Assembly (NCBI GenBank): GCA_029204225.1
Contig: MU832035.1
Coordinates: 26,481-90,480, forward strand
Length of the DNA stretch: 64,000 nucleotides
From: Diphasiastrum complanatum
Taxonomy: Eukaryota; Streptophyta; Lycopodiopsida; Lycopodiales; Lycopodiaceae
Direction of reading: 5' to 3'
The translations under genes and the position numbers were made by a program. Within the stretch, counting starts at the first letter, position 1. Each line of letters starts with the position of its first letter. The notes under the pieces were generated by a model. It was not told the origin of the DNA. It did no database searches and worked only from the letters and a program-made list of their open reading frames with translations. Shown in pieces: positions 10,784-22,485 of this stretch.

Positions 10784-11948
10784 TTGTTGGCTGATTCTAA
10801 CGAATCACCAAGATACTCGGACAGAGCAACTCAAGAGCACCTCTCACCTTAGACCGAGGAGGTCTCTGAGAAGACGAGACTAATGAAGACTGAGAGCCGA
10901 GTATGAGAGCCGAGATTACTAGCTAGGAAAAGACATGCAAGAACTGTGTAAGCCTCATGGTGAATCCCGGAAGATGGAATGACCAGGTAGGAACTAATAT
11001 TTCTAGGCAAATGTAATAAATGCAAGTAGAGCCCTCTTAAAGAAAGTAGAGTGAGCCACCTTTTTATGGTGACCTCTAGTGGAGGGCAATATTCCACTTG
11101 TAATTTGTGAAATGTAGAAATTCCACTAGGATGCCACCTAAGGAGCTCTCTTGCTTATTTAAGAGACTCCCTCTTTGTGAAGAAGAGCTTTTTGCATTGT
11201 ATCTACTTCATGCTTAATAAGAAAATTTTCCATGAGTTTGATGTTACATTAAGCTCCTTGATCATGATGGTTTTCTTGAGTGATGCCCCTATGATCATGC
11301 CCTTCCATTCATATTGTGTGTGGATGTGGATTTAGAGTGGATTAGTTTTCTTGCTTTCCTAGTAGTGGATTAGATTTTTTGTTTTCTTGTGGATTAATGT
11401 AGAAGCCAGCATTCAAGTAAACTAAATAGGCTAGATCTGTGGTGTGATTCTTGCATATCTCTGTACAATCTAGTTCTTGATGTTCTTGGGATGTCCAAGA
11501 ATCAAAAGACTTCTTGGTTCCTTGATTCTTGGACTTCTAACATGCTGTAGTTTAGCTTTGTTTCTTGTTTTTGTCAAGTTATGCAAGGTAGCTCAGTGTT
11601 AATTTAGTGTAGGCTCTGATTTCAGTTCGTTTTAAGAGTAGGTAGCTGTAGAATCTGTAGAATGTTCATTGGTTTGCATGTTGATCTGTGAATGAGCGTT
11701 CTTGGCTTCATCCATGTAGAATGTAAGTGCGTTCAAGAGCGACATCCCCGAGTTGTTCTCTGACAGGCAGGACAAAAGAAACATACTACAACAAAACTTT
11801 GTTTCCTTCTTCCTGGGTTGGCATCGTAAAATCAATCAAGAAACCATCTAACGACTGCCATGAAGCCTGATAATAGACAGAAATGGTTTTGTAAGCAAGT
11901 AGCAGAAAAGTAAACAATAGGTCCTCTGGAGCAGGGGATCTGTCAACA
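10784..11948 (+). repeat. 5' LTR of the TR-GAG element
   Basis: About 1165 bp, starting TGTTGGCTGATTC and ending GATCTGTCAACA. A TATA-like TTATTTAAGAG lies at 11156. It matches the 3' LTR except for a segment of about 275 bp (near 11116-11390) that the 3' copy lacks. Confidence 0.9.
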
Positions 11949-12287
11949 TTTGACCCGTTGTCGCTTGCATCACTCACATTCTAAAATGGCATATGCTGCA
12001 AGACTATCTTTGATCGGACCCATGCACGCAATCTGAAATGTCTCCAGATCCGTTCGTATCTCACAACAACCTGCACACACCATCCCCATGCCCTACATAC
12101 ATCCTCAGCTCCTTCTACATCATCCTCTACCCATAGCTTACCCAACATCTCCACCTCCCTCTGTCACTATCTCAGCCGAGCACCCTGTCTCACGTCTCAA
12201 CCAAACATCTTCTCTTCCATCTCAGCGGAGCCTCTCTCTCTTACCATCTTGACCGACGCAAGGCAGGTGCATCAAAAAAAAAATTTA

Positions 12288-12765
12288 AATCTCAACCGGA
12301 GCTCACGATCACATCTCAACTGGAGCTCCAGCTCAAATCTCAACCGGAGCTCACGGTCACATCTCAACCGAAGTGCCCGTTGAGATCTCGACCAAAGTGC
12401 TCCCTGAAATCTCAACCGAAGCGCTCGCTGGAATCTCGACCGAAGCGCTCGCTGGAATCTCGACTGAAGCGTCCGCTGAAGTTTCGATCGAAGTGTCCGC
12501 TGAAGTCTCAACCGAAGTGCCCGCTTAGATCTCAACCGAAGCCGAAGTGCCGGCTCAGATCTCGACCAAAGCCAAAGTGCCCGTTCAGATCTCGACTGAA
12601 GCCGAAGTAATCTCGACCGGAGCCAAAGCGACCGCTCAAATCTCAACCGGAGCCGAAGGCAGAGATCAAATCTGGACCGGAGGAATTCAATTAGATCTCA
12701 ACCGAAGCACTAAGGTCAAAGATCGACCGGAGCAATTAACACCCATCTCAACCGGACCATAACTT
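12288..12765 (+). repeat. 24-bp minisatellite in the TR-GAG leader
   Basis: About twenty degenerate units of roughly 24 bp, with a core like ATCTCAACCGAAGTGCCCGC; some units are extended by 6 bp. All steps are multiples of three, so both strands stay open: plus-strand frame 12380-12610 gives an SRPKRSLE-type 8-residue repeat, and minus-strand frame 12272-12646 gives an LRSRFQRA-type repeat. It lies 340 bp after the 5' LTR, before gag. Whether either frame is translated is unknown. Confidence 0.9.
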
Positions 12766-12939
12766 TTGATCAACACCTCTGATTGCCATTTCGACCGAAC
12801 CACCATCTTTGCAACACCTTTGAGCCTGAAAAAGAAAAGAAAAAAGTATGAACACCAATATTTTTTTCAAAAAAACAACACTCATACCAATAGAAAGCCC
12901 TTTTTATACTGAGTCTCCACCTTCACTTCTTTCAACACC

Positions 12940-13030
12940 CTAAAAATCCAAAAAACATCAAAAACCTAAAAAATCCAAAAACACCAAAAACCCTAAAAAA
13001 AATCCAAAAACACCAAAAACACATACCCAA
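12940..13030 (+). repeat. A/C-rich short tandem repeat before gag
   Basis: Repeated words of the type AAATCCAAAAACACC and AAAACCCTAAA in the untranslated leader. A single CCCTAAA resembles the plant telomere unit but is not in tandem. Confidence 0.6.
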
Positions 13031-13062
13031 CACAAAAAGACACAACAATACCCAGTGGCCGA

Positions 13063-14391
13063 CAATACAGATCCTGACAGCCCAGAAGATTATCCATACG
13101 AGATCAGGTCCCCTGTAGCTGAACAAATCAGACGTCATAGATTACACCGAATGCGGTCCCAACCCTACGAGCCATTTACAAACCCATTTGAAGGACAAGA
13201 ACATGATAGAGTCGAGTCCTCGTGAGCCAGAACCCATGTTCATGGTGCTGAAACATCCCATGCCAGAACCAACCTTAATGGAGTCTCTGCTACCCACAAT
13301 GCTCATCATGAGAGACGTACACCCAAACTAGATCTACCAAAGTTTGACGGTAGTTCAGACCCTCAAAGATTTTTGCAAATCTTTGAGAATTCAAGTGATG
13401 TATATGGCGAGACATCACCCGACGCCATGATTGAACTCTTCTCGATGACCATGATCGATCGAGCACGAGAATGGTTTTTTAACCTTGATCGTGAAGATAA
13501 ACGTGATTGGTCACTCTTGAAGGAGGCCTTTATCAAATGCTTCAAGCCATTTCGCTTGATAGAAAGCCTTTTTGTCAAGCTAAGTAATATCAAATGACAA
13601 AAGACAAACGAGTGCGAGACTATATTGAGCGTTTCAAACATCTCAAAAATCAAGTACAAGAATAGCCCTCTGAACAGATGCTCATCATCTAGTTCTTAGT
13701 CGGCCTTCCAAGATGGATTAGACGCAAACTTAAATCCAATGATGAATATACGAGCCTAAAGTTAGCTATGTCTGATGCCATTGATGAATCTAGGGAAAGG
13801 AGATCACCATGTGCTCCTGTCCATGAGTCAAAGCCGATTGAGGACACCCAAGATCAGCTTTGGAAATCACAGCTGGCGTTGCTTAATAAGCAACACCAAC
13901 TTCAAATGGAGAAACTCACCAATGAGTTTCAAACTACCCTGAAGTCTATCCAAAGCAGTATGTCTGGTTAGTCAAACCCTGCACAGACACCTTATAGACG
14001 AAAAACAATATGGTGCCCACACTGCCGAGCTGCGCATCCTGTTGATGCTTGTCCTTCATATCGACCTATCCAAGCACATATAGTTCAACAATATGAAGAA
14101 CACCCATCACAATCTGAAAATGCCTTGCCTTATCATGAATATCCACCAGCAAGTCCAGAACTACTAGCCATACAAGATGGCTACGCCGTTATACAAGGGC
14201 CACTGCACACCAGATGTTTCATCTGTGGTAAAACCGGCCACTTCATGGTTGATTGTCCAGTTAAGACCCAGTACCATGCTGAGTATTCCGACTGTACAGT
14301 TTCAAAGACTGTCCAAAACAACCAACTAAGATCCTACCTACCCGTCACTTCAGTTATGAATCACGATAGGATCCTCGCGACAACAACATGA
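13063..14391 (+). pseudogene. Gag of the TR-GAG element (broken)
   Basis: Reading across frames, the protein has a charged N terminus (SPEDYPYEIRSP), the capsid segment LDLPKFDGSSDPQRFLQIF with WFFNLDREDKRDWSLLKEAF (13330-13560), then RDYIERFKHLKNQ, and a coiled-coil-like QLALLNKQHQLQMEKL stretch. Two zinc-binding motifs follow: WCPHCRAAHPVDAC (near 14010) and RCFICGKTGHFMVDC (near 14215). Stops at 13225, 13597, 13970 and elsewhere interrupt the frame. The FDG and W-x-F motifs are Ty3/gypsy-like. It would have supplied RNA packaging; in its present state it is not translatable as one protein. Confidence 0.75.
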
Positions 14392-16629
14392 GCACCATGG
14401 CAACCAACAGTTAAACCTGCTGCTCAATCGAGAAGTTTCTTGCAAACTTCTACATTACCGTACCATACACCAGTTCCATAATACAAAAATACACTAATAT
14501 GAAATGAGTCATTGTCGAAAGAAAGTGAAACAGATATTCCATCATCTACTACAATGTCCAACCAAAAGCAACCTCCACAGGGAATTGACAATTTTTCTGC
14601 CCTTCTACAACCTCAAATCTATTTGTCTTTCCACATGCTGATATGATTTCCAAGGTGCAAATACACAATAAATCTAGGATTTAAAAATCCAGATAGAGAT
14701 TCGGTTCTGAATCTCTTGTTTAAAGAAGTCCTCAAGACATAGTACCTCAACCATACCTGCATCTCAAGCTATATCTTACATCATCTGCTATCACTGATGG
14801 TAGATTTTAGTGTCACCAACCCTGCCTTGTTTTGACAAGGGCATGTCAGAGTAAGCATTATTACTCTACAAAACAACTGAAATATTGCAACTATCAAGGT
14901 ACATTATCAATGTTGATGAATGCAAGTTTTGTTCAACAAGTGCTATATAGTTCTCACTATCTGTAACGTTTGTTTACTTTCTTGTTTCTCTTCACCTATT
15001 TTGTGTGACTGATTTTTGCATGGGGAATAGCTACTGCACGAGAGTCTTCTTAGAGCATCTCCAGAACACATTTTCATTCATCTATCCATCTTCATATTAC
15101 CATGTACAGCACTTTCAAATTTTTGAAAACTATGAGAAATCCATGACAAGTTAGAATTGATTCATGCACCTCATTGCCATATTATTCTTTGAGTCAACTA
15201 TAGCAAGATCGAAACAAATTTAGTTAAAATTTGTTCAATCTTTAGTCCAGTCACATGTTCAATGAGTTTCAACTACGTGTTCCACATGCCGATCCAATCT
15301 TGAGCATGAACAGTCACCAGCAACAACATCCTCACCAACAGATTTTGGGTTGGGGGGGGGAGAGAGTGGACTTGCTTGGATCCACTGGAGCAGTTACGTT
15401 GCCAGCAACAACACCAGCAAAATCGACAGCCAAGGTCACAAACCCAAAGTCGACAATGACAAGGCTAAGAAGACAGATGGGCAATCCAAAGCGACTCAAT
15501 CAGAAGAAGTACCCCAGTCACAACGAAGACCTTCAAGAAAGGGAAAAACAAACATTGGAAAATCAGTCTCTTTCTTCAACCAACCTCTTGCCATACTTCT
15601 ACGCTCGTTATCATGTCTATCATCCACACCATCTACCGTTGTCACCACCACCCTCCCTTCCATTTGTTTGTTAATCATCAATTTACTATTCTTCTGAGAA
15701 ATCCCCAGTTTTGATAGTCTTACCGAAGCAGCTGATAGATCATTGCAAGTGTCTTGTGGAGACCGACTACCACCTATATTGGTTGTTCAGCCAAAAGGCC
15801 TACAAAAGTAGACGAAGCATCTAGAAGAAATAAAAAGAAAGATCCAGGAAGTTGAGGAGGAAAGGACAAAACTTAAACAACAGATGAGTCAGATCAATCT
15901 TGATCAACAGAAACTCTCTGGAGTAATGATAGTTGAATCCCCTCTTATGAAGCCCAAAGAGATCCAAAAGTAATGGATCAAAAGAAAGATCTACAGAAAA
16001 TGAAAGATGAAAACATCCGTGAACCTGCAAATAAAGCAAGCTCCTCACCCAACAAGTGGTGGTTGAAGCTCGACATTGCAAGGGTCCAAGACGGCAACTA
16101 AAGAACTATCAGTTCCTTCATCCTTTCACCAAGCCTTCATCATGTTTCCTTACCGTTATCAAACCGTCCATCCAACTCTGTTCCTACCACCAGTTTTTGA
16201 TGAATCCATCTCCTTGAGACTGATAATCAAAGTTTGTGCAACCTGCATGAAGAACCACGGAAACACCCAGAGGCAAATACAGACCTCCCAGAAGATAGAA
16301 TCTGGCAAGAAACCAAAGATGAAAACGTCAATGGTAGATACAAGTGACAAAACAAAGAGACACATGGAAAGCACTCGAGCATGCAAGTTGTGAAGCTGTT
16401 GAGAGCTCTCCAATTTTGAGAATGTCAACCACCTATAGCAATAAGACATTCTGATCCAATTGCGGCAATTTGTGAAAAACAGTTTTTGTGATAAAGACTG
16501 GCGATAATAAGCACTTGGTTTCATGTAAGCGAACGAGGATCTACGCTTTTCCAAGTGACGATCGAAGATGCCAATGCAAAGCGAAGCGACATCGTCCAAT
16601 ATGAGATGCAGTGGATCGTGCAACACATT
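14392..16629 (+). other. Non-coding half of the TR-GAG element
   Basis: This 2.2-kb region lies where pol would normally be, but no protease, RT, RNase H or integrase motif is visible in any frame. Short frames (15255-15674, 15350-15697, 16076-16393) are lysine-, glutamine- and proline-rich and I do not recognise them. One at 15820-15970 is a broken coiled-coil-like stretch (EEIKRKIQEVEEERTKLK-like). Confidence 0.55.
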
Positions 16630-16642
16630 AGGGGTGGGATGA
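16630..16642 (+). promoter_or_regulatory. Polypurine tract of the TR-GAG element
   Basis: AGGGGTGGGATGA directly precedes the TGTTGACTG start of the 3' LTR, the expected plus-strand priming position. Confidence 0.75.
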
Positions 16643-17527
16643 TGTTGACTGATTCTGACGAATCCCCAAGATACTCGGACAGAGCAACTCAAGAGCACCT
16701 CTCACCTTAGACCGAGGAGGTCTCTGAGAAGACGAGACTAATGAAGACTGATAGCTGAGTATGAGACCCGAGAAATACTAGCTAGGACATGCAAGAACTG
16801 TGTAAGCCTCATGGTGAATCTCGAAAGATGGAATGACCATGTAGGAACTAGTATTTCTAAGCAAATGTAATAAATGCAAGTAGACCCCTCTTAAAGAAAG
16901 TAGAGTGAGCCACCTTTTTATGGTGACCTCTAGTGGAGAGCAATATTCCACTTGTAATTTGTGAAATGTGGATTAATGTAGGAGCCAGCATTCAAGTAGA
17001 CTAAATAGGTTGGATCTGTGGTGTGATTCTTGCATATCTCTGTACAATCCAGTTCTTGATGTTCTTGGGATGTCCAAGGATTAAAGACTTGTTGGTTTCT
17101 TGATTCTTGGACTTCTAACATGCTGTAGTTTAGCTTTGTTTCTTGTTTTTGTCAAGTTATGCAAGGTAGCTCAATGTTAATGTAGTGTAGGCTCTGATTT
17201 CAGTTCATTTTAAGAGTAGGTAGCTGTAGAATTTGTAGAATGTTCATTGGTTTGCATGCTGATCTGTGAATGAGCGTTCTTGGCTTGCATCCATGTAGAA
17301 TGTAAGTGCGTTCAAGAGCGACGTCCCTGAGTTGTCCTTTGACAGGCAGGACAAAAGAAACATACTACAACAAAACTTTGTTTCCTTCTGCCTATGTTGG
17401 CATCGTAAAATCAATCAAGAAACCATCTAACGACTACCATGAAGCCTGATAACATGCAGAAACGGTTCTGTAGGCAAGTAGTAGAAAAGTAAACAATAGG
17501 TCCTCTGGAGCAGGGGATCTATCAACA
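16643..17527 (+). repeat. 3' LTR of the TR-GAG element, internally deleted
   Basis: About 885 bp, TGTTGACTGATTC to GATCTATCAACA. It aligns with the 5' LTR but lacks about 275 bp, with the join at about 16970 (GTGAAATGTG/GATTAATG). The missing part contains the TATA-like box. Confidence 0.9.
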
Positions 17528-18070
17528 ACTCCTACATCTGTCACACTTTATTATCCCAACAATCCCACACTCTCTCCTCACATTTTTTCTTCTTCGATAC
17601 CCATGCCCCCTATGGGGTCTCCATGGCACTGTGATCTCTCTTGCTAGGCCACTCCACCCATTTTTTCTCCCATTCCAGCCCTTGTTGGTTACACTCCCAC
17701 TCAAACTCCTCCCCAACCTTCTCCTCTTCATACCCCTCTCCACTCTTCTCGTGATCGCCCTCAAACTCCTCCCCGAATCTCTCCCGTTGTAGTCAACTCC
17801 CCCACTCCTCTCGACCCTCCCTTTGCCACCTCTCCATCAATTGATGTCTTGCCATCCTATGACATAGATGCGGAGAAGCACATAGTGGAGGATGACCGTG
17901 GTGATCGTGTCATCACTCGCATGAGGCAACTCGCGCATGTGGTCTTCAATAGGGACATTTTCAAGGACTAGTGCAAACAAAGTGATGAGAAAAAAAATTA
18001 TGTTGTTGACCAGTTTTATAGAGAATTTCCAGTCCCCTCCTCTGATTTGGACTGCATAAATCTATCGTAA
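17528..18070 (+). pseudogene. Pro-rich protein fragment, unassigned
   Basis: An open stretch from about 17690 to a TAG at 17968-17970 encodes a P/S/T-rich segment followed by IDVLPSYDIDAEKHI, then VITRMRQLAHVVFNRDIFKD. Beyond the stop the frame continues FYREFPVPSSDLDC. This resembles the N-terminal part of plant transposon-encoded proteins (proline-rich tail, then a basic helix) but I cannot name the family. It is the right flank of the TR-GAG insertion. Confidence 0.35.
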
Positions 18071-18330
18071 AGCGGTCTCCCACAAAAGCGGAGTACAAGT
18101 ATGCATATTCCAATACATGCAATCATTACTCAAATTATTGGAGAGACAAGGAGTGAGAATTGAATGGGATGGATATTCTGAGGTATGTAATATGGTTTCA
18201 ACATATATTTTGACTTCACCACATTCATTTGGTCGGACACTCTAACAACATCACTTACAAAATTTACACATCTTCATTGTACAGTGGGGTCGAAGATCTC
18301 TCGTAGTATAGCCCTTCCGCCTGTCAACAA
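18071..18330. other. Gene-free stretch
   Basis: No recognised coding segment or repeat. Confidence 0.4.
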
Positions 18331-19103
18331 AGGTTAGATCACTGGATAGGTGCCTAACTATGCATAGATGCTACTTTTAGTTAAGTTCCTACTTTCTCCC
18401 TTAACTCTACTCACCACTATACTACTCTTCTTTAACTATACTCCTCTACACTATCATTCATCATAGTTTGGTTGAAGGGAAGGAATGGAGAAGAAGAGAT
18501 TGAGAAGAGAAGAGAAAGAGAGAGAAAGAGAGTGAGGGTGGAGGTTAGCTCAAATGCTCCTTATGCTTGCTAATGGAAAAACATTCACTATTGGCAAACA
18601 ATAAACATGGAAATAGAAAGCAAGAGAAAACACAACCAAGAGCAATAGCGAGTGGTGAATAGCAAATGAGGATGCTTCTCTTCCAAAAATGGTAGAGTTT
18701 CCTCCTTCTCATTAAGCATGGAAATAGTGTACAAATGGTGCCTTTTTATAAAATGGGGAAAGCCCTTGCCCCTCAATCTTATTGGCTAATATTCACAATG
18801 ATCCTAGCCATTCATCTTTGACTCAACTTGATCCAAGGGTCCACAAAAAGTACATTAGAAATCACAAGATTCATGTGAGTCCCAATTTGGAACCAACTCT
18901 AAAAAGTGATCTGTAACTTTAAAAATGACATTGGGCCTCTAGTTTTATTTAAATTACAAGGCCCAAGTCAAGTTTATTTTATTTACAACTTCAATTGCGT
19001 GCTCATTGGGCCATGGGCTTATACACGCAGGATGTCATGCCCTCGCAACATATTTTATTGGAGGATTTTATTTATTTACACTTTGTTGGGAATACCCCCA
19101 ACA
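18331..19103 (-). repeat. LTR-like segment downstream of the 19-22 kb reading frame
   Basis: On the minus strand the segment opens with TGTTGGGGGTATTCCCAACA, a palindromic LTR-type start, 12 bp after the end of the long reading frame. A TATA-like TTTTATAAAAAGGC lies about 370 bp inside, near 18745. A G/A-rich stretch occurs at 18480-18535. The far end was not located, and no second copy exists in the window. Confidence 0.4.
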
Positions 19104-19114
19104 GGACCCACGGC

Positions 19115-21905
19115 CTAAAGTAGTGTCGGTCCCTCGGCACTCTGGCGGTTTAGTAGAGCGTTCTCTTGGACCGCCTCTAGTGGATGAGATATCCCGTAAC
19201 GTCTTCCTTGAAGTTGAGACGGTCTAGTTTCTTCGAGTCCTTTGGCGTGTGGAAGGACTTGTGAACTCTTGTCAGCCATTCCTGATCCACCCATGCTTGG
19301 AATCGTTTTCGTCCAGGGATCGCCAAGGAATGCAGCTCGGTAATATACGTGAGCGACTGGCAGCTGGTCTTCGACTTTGTCATAAGCGAGCGTCTTATTT
19401 GTATCAAAAAATATGGAGGGAAGAAAATCATCCCATTTTGTTTCAATGCCCATTAAATACTCCAAGTCCCGGGCGTAAGTGGCTGCCACACGGACTGTGG
19501 GATTGGGACAATTGATGTAGTGGCTGGCGAATGTGGAGAGAGCCCTTCTGGCATCTACATCCATTGTCCACCCATATTCGGATTTGATGATTGGCCAGTT
19601 GAAATTGTTGAGTGTGATCTGGTCCAGAGGAGTGTCGCATTCCGCCCATTTGGATCTTCTTGGACATGGCAGGAAATGCGCGTTCACCCGTAACTGTTGC
19701 GGACTCGTCATGTAAGCCCTGATGGTCGCAAGGTCTCTCTCAAATAACTATTGTCGCCACTCCGGTTGTGGTTGGAGGGTGGGTTAGGCTTGCAGTTCTT
19801 TTCCCTTGATGGTCTGAGCTGAGAATGATAACTGCCATCCGCCTCTTGAAGACTCGTGGAGATATTTGGATAAAAATTCATTGATGTTCTCTTCCACGGA
19901 TTTCGGTCTTCGGAAGGCCCGGCTGGCAGATATCGTTTGTGACCCTCTGGATGATGTTGCTTGGCCCTGGCTGGTGGTTGTGCCTTGGCTCTGGTCGCAC
20001 GTCTCAGCGGCCGCATCTATCTGCCCTTGGTCATGGCCTTCAGACCCTTGATTTGGTTGAAATCCCCTTGCTGTCTGCTGGCTCTGATCTTGGCTGGTAC
20101 TAGCCTGTGCAACGTCAAAATTAGGTGGTGGTGGAATTACCACGGGAGAGGGCTGGGCCTTCATTTTCATGTATTTCTGGCATGCCTTGAGGGCTTGCTT
20201 GGCCTGGACGAGCTCTTGCATTGCGCTTGCCCGATACTTATTGAACTCCGCCTGGTAGTTGTTCAGGGTTTGGCTATAAATTTGCACCTGATGTCGTAGA
20301 AGATTCATCTCTGATTGGGAAAGCGGCCTTGTGTCCGGTGCAGATTGAGGTAACCAGACGAGCTTCTCATATTTTAAGGCTTTAACCTCCATCCCCAGGC
20401 GCGTGTTCTCTGCTTCCAAAAGTGTAAGTTGCACCTGGATGGGGGCAAGCCGTTGGGATGCTTCAGTTTGAAGCTCTCGCACCTTTGTGGAGGCCTCCGT
20501 CAGCGCTTTGGAGAGGCTTTGAATATATTTGTTTAGGCCCTCCTCCTTCTGCTGCAACTTGGCAATCTCCTAGTGCCCTGCTTGTTCGTGTTGCTGAGCC
20601 AGAATCAGCTCTTGCTGCAACTTGGTGAGGTCTGCTCGCAACTGTGTATTACTTGTTGCCAACTGTAGTACCTTGCTTTCCAAAATAGCTTTGGCTGCTA
20701 CCGCATCCAGGATGTATTTTACTAGGGTTTAATACACCGTCGTTAGATCCGTGGGAGCAGCTGGTACACTGGCACTAGCATGGGCTTGTGTTGTATCGGC
20801 CCCGACGACTTGTGGAATTCCGTCGTCATTGTCTTCGATCGGATTTTTATTTATCTTGATGCCATCTGGGGCGGTAGAGTCAGTCCGATCTGGTGATGCT
20901 ACAAAAACTATTTGTACAAATGCGTCATCAGGCAGCGGTTGGCTGCCCTCGGCAACCTTTGGCAAAGCGGGTGGGGTGTGAGAAACAACTGTGGAAACAG
21001 GGACTAGGACGGTTTGTCCGAACGAGAGGATGGGAGGAACAGTGGGGAATTGAAAGGTGGTGTGGAGTATGGAAGAAGGTGAGGATGGAGTAGAAAGTGT
21101 CTGGCGTGGGAGAGAAAAATTGATAACTTGCATCCATGTCAGAGTGTCGGAGGACAGTTGCGAATCAGAAGGGTTGAATGTGAGAGGACCAACGGTGGTG
21201 GCAGGAGTAATGGAGGATGCAATGGTGATGGATGGAGCAGCGGACACTGGAAGAGAAGTAGGAGTGGTATCAACAGAAGAAACGGGGATGGAGACAGAAA
21301 CAGATGTGGATGGAATAGGAAGAGAGGTAGCGACAATAGTAATTGGAGTGGGGGGTTGCATGGAAGAAGAAGTGGCGGTGGTTGATGGAGTAGTTAGTGC
21401 GGCAGTGGAGACACGTCGTTGGGTAACAGGTGGAGATGTGGATGTAGAGGTAGCGCCACGCATTCGTTTGTTGGCCGTTGTGTTAATGATTGTAAGTTGG
21501 GATGAGGTAGATGCTTGAGATGGTGGGTAAAGGTTAGTGTGTGGCACAAGGGTAGACAGGAGGGATGAGCGTTGAAAACCACGCACTTTCGCCTCGAGAA
21601 GTGCACAGGCAAAGTTACACAATAAGGGGCCTGCTGCGATTCGCTCACAGTTGTTGGGTTTGATGGAGTTTGTTAGTTCTCGAATAAGGAAGCTATGCCA
21701 GTCATATGGCACAACGGAGGGGTTAGAGAATTCCAGAAAGGATTCCACTATCTGACTCAGTAGCATAGACTGGATTCTGTCCTTGCAAAATGTTGAAATA
21801 ACCAAAAAGTTATTCAACAGATGCACAGCTGCCTGAATGACAGGTCCCGTGATAGCTTCTATCAGGTAACCATTGTTAGTCTGGATGGCATTTTGCGTTA
21901 TGTGA
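19115..21905 (-). pseudogene. Long coiled-coil protein frame with four in-frame stops
   Basis: One reading frame on the minus strand runs about 930 codons, from ITQNAIQTNNGYL near 21890 to a TAA-type end at 19115. It is interrupted only by stops at 20729-20731, 20570-20572, 19784-19786 and 19748-19750, and no frame change is needed. Order: an N-terminal helical region (FLVISTFCKDRIQSML, WHSFLIRELTNSI); about 200 residues of Ser/Thr/Pro; a long glutamine-rich coiled coil (LQQELILAQQHEQ, LTLLEAENTRLG); a Q/S-rich linker; and a C-terminal domain (SKWAECDTPLDQITLN, YARDLEYLMGIETKWDDF). I do not recognise the family. The LTR-like segment right after it suggests a gag-like protein of a retroelement. 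Confidence 0.55.
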
Positions 21906-22430
21906 AAAGCACTTTATAGTATGGCTTGATTTACAGAAAGCATGATAGTTTATCTGAGTTGTGTGGCTATGTGGTATGCGGAATGGGGAGGTGACTATGA
22001 TGATCGTAGATCCACCACAGGATATATATTCCAGTTTTGTGATAATTGTTTTTTCTGGTCTAGTAAGAAGCAAAGTACAATTGCTCTTTCCACCACAGAA
22101 GCAGAGTATAAGGCAATGTGTAGTGCTGCACAAAAAGCTATATGGTTGAGACAAATCTTGGAAGAAATTGGCATGAAGCAGAAAAATCCCACGACTTTAC
22201 ATAGCGACAGTCAAAGTGGCATTCAGCTAGCAAAGAATCCAGTGTTCCATGCAAGAACTAAACACATTGAGATTCAATATCATTTCATACGTGAGAGGCT
22301 GCTGAGTCATGAAATTCATGTTGTTCATTGTAGCACAGAAGAACAACTAGCTGATATTTTCACTAAGCCACTTATTGGAGAAAAGTTTGATAAGTTTAGA
22401 TCAAAACTTTTTGTACTTAAAGTTTGTTGA
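21906..22430 (+). pseudogene. copia RNase H fragment
   Basis: The translation gives YDDRRSTTGYIFQF, then STTEAEYKAMCSAAQKAIWL, HSDSQSGIQLAKNPVFHARTK, and ends ADIFTKPL. This is the C-terminal half of copia RNase H. The frame from 21942 is open for 162 codons, but the ATG there is internal. Upstream (LSELCGYVVCGMG) it is frameshifted near the SDADW motif. It begins abruptly where the minus-strand 19-22 kb frame ends. Confidence 0.85.
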
Positions 22431-22485
22431 CTTTAAAGCTATGTATATGATTGTATAAAAAGTGACTCTACTTTAAGGGAGAGAG

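Larger units (their letters stand above)
10784..17527 (+). mobile_element. Full-length gag-only LTR retrotransposon (TR-GAG type)
   Basis: Two related LTRs (10784-11948 and 16643-17527) with TGTTG/CAACA ends bound a 4.7-kb internal region, and a polypurine tract precedes the 3' LTR. Flanks are ACTCT at 10779-10783 and ACTCC at 17528-17532, a TSD with one mismatch. The only recognisable protein is Gag; no protease, integrase, RT or RNase H was found. Non-autonomous elements with LTRs and a gag alone are known in plants as TR-GAG elements and use enzymes of relatives. A solo LTR of the family is at 4541-5693. No clear PBS was found. Confidence 0.85.

Noticed and set aside
12288-12765. Spaced repeats resembling a CRISPR array
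   Set aside because: Units are contiguous, degenerate and lack unique spacers; the context is a plant retroelement leader.
12940-13030. Interstitial telomere repeat
   Set aside because: Only a single CCCTAAA word occurs among A/C-rich repeats; there is no tandem array.
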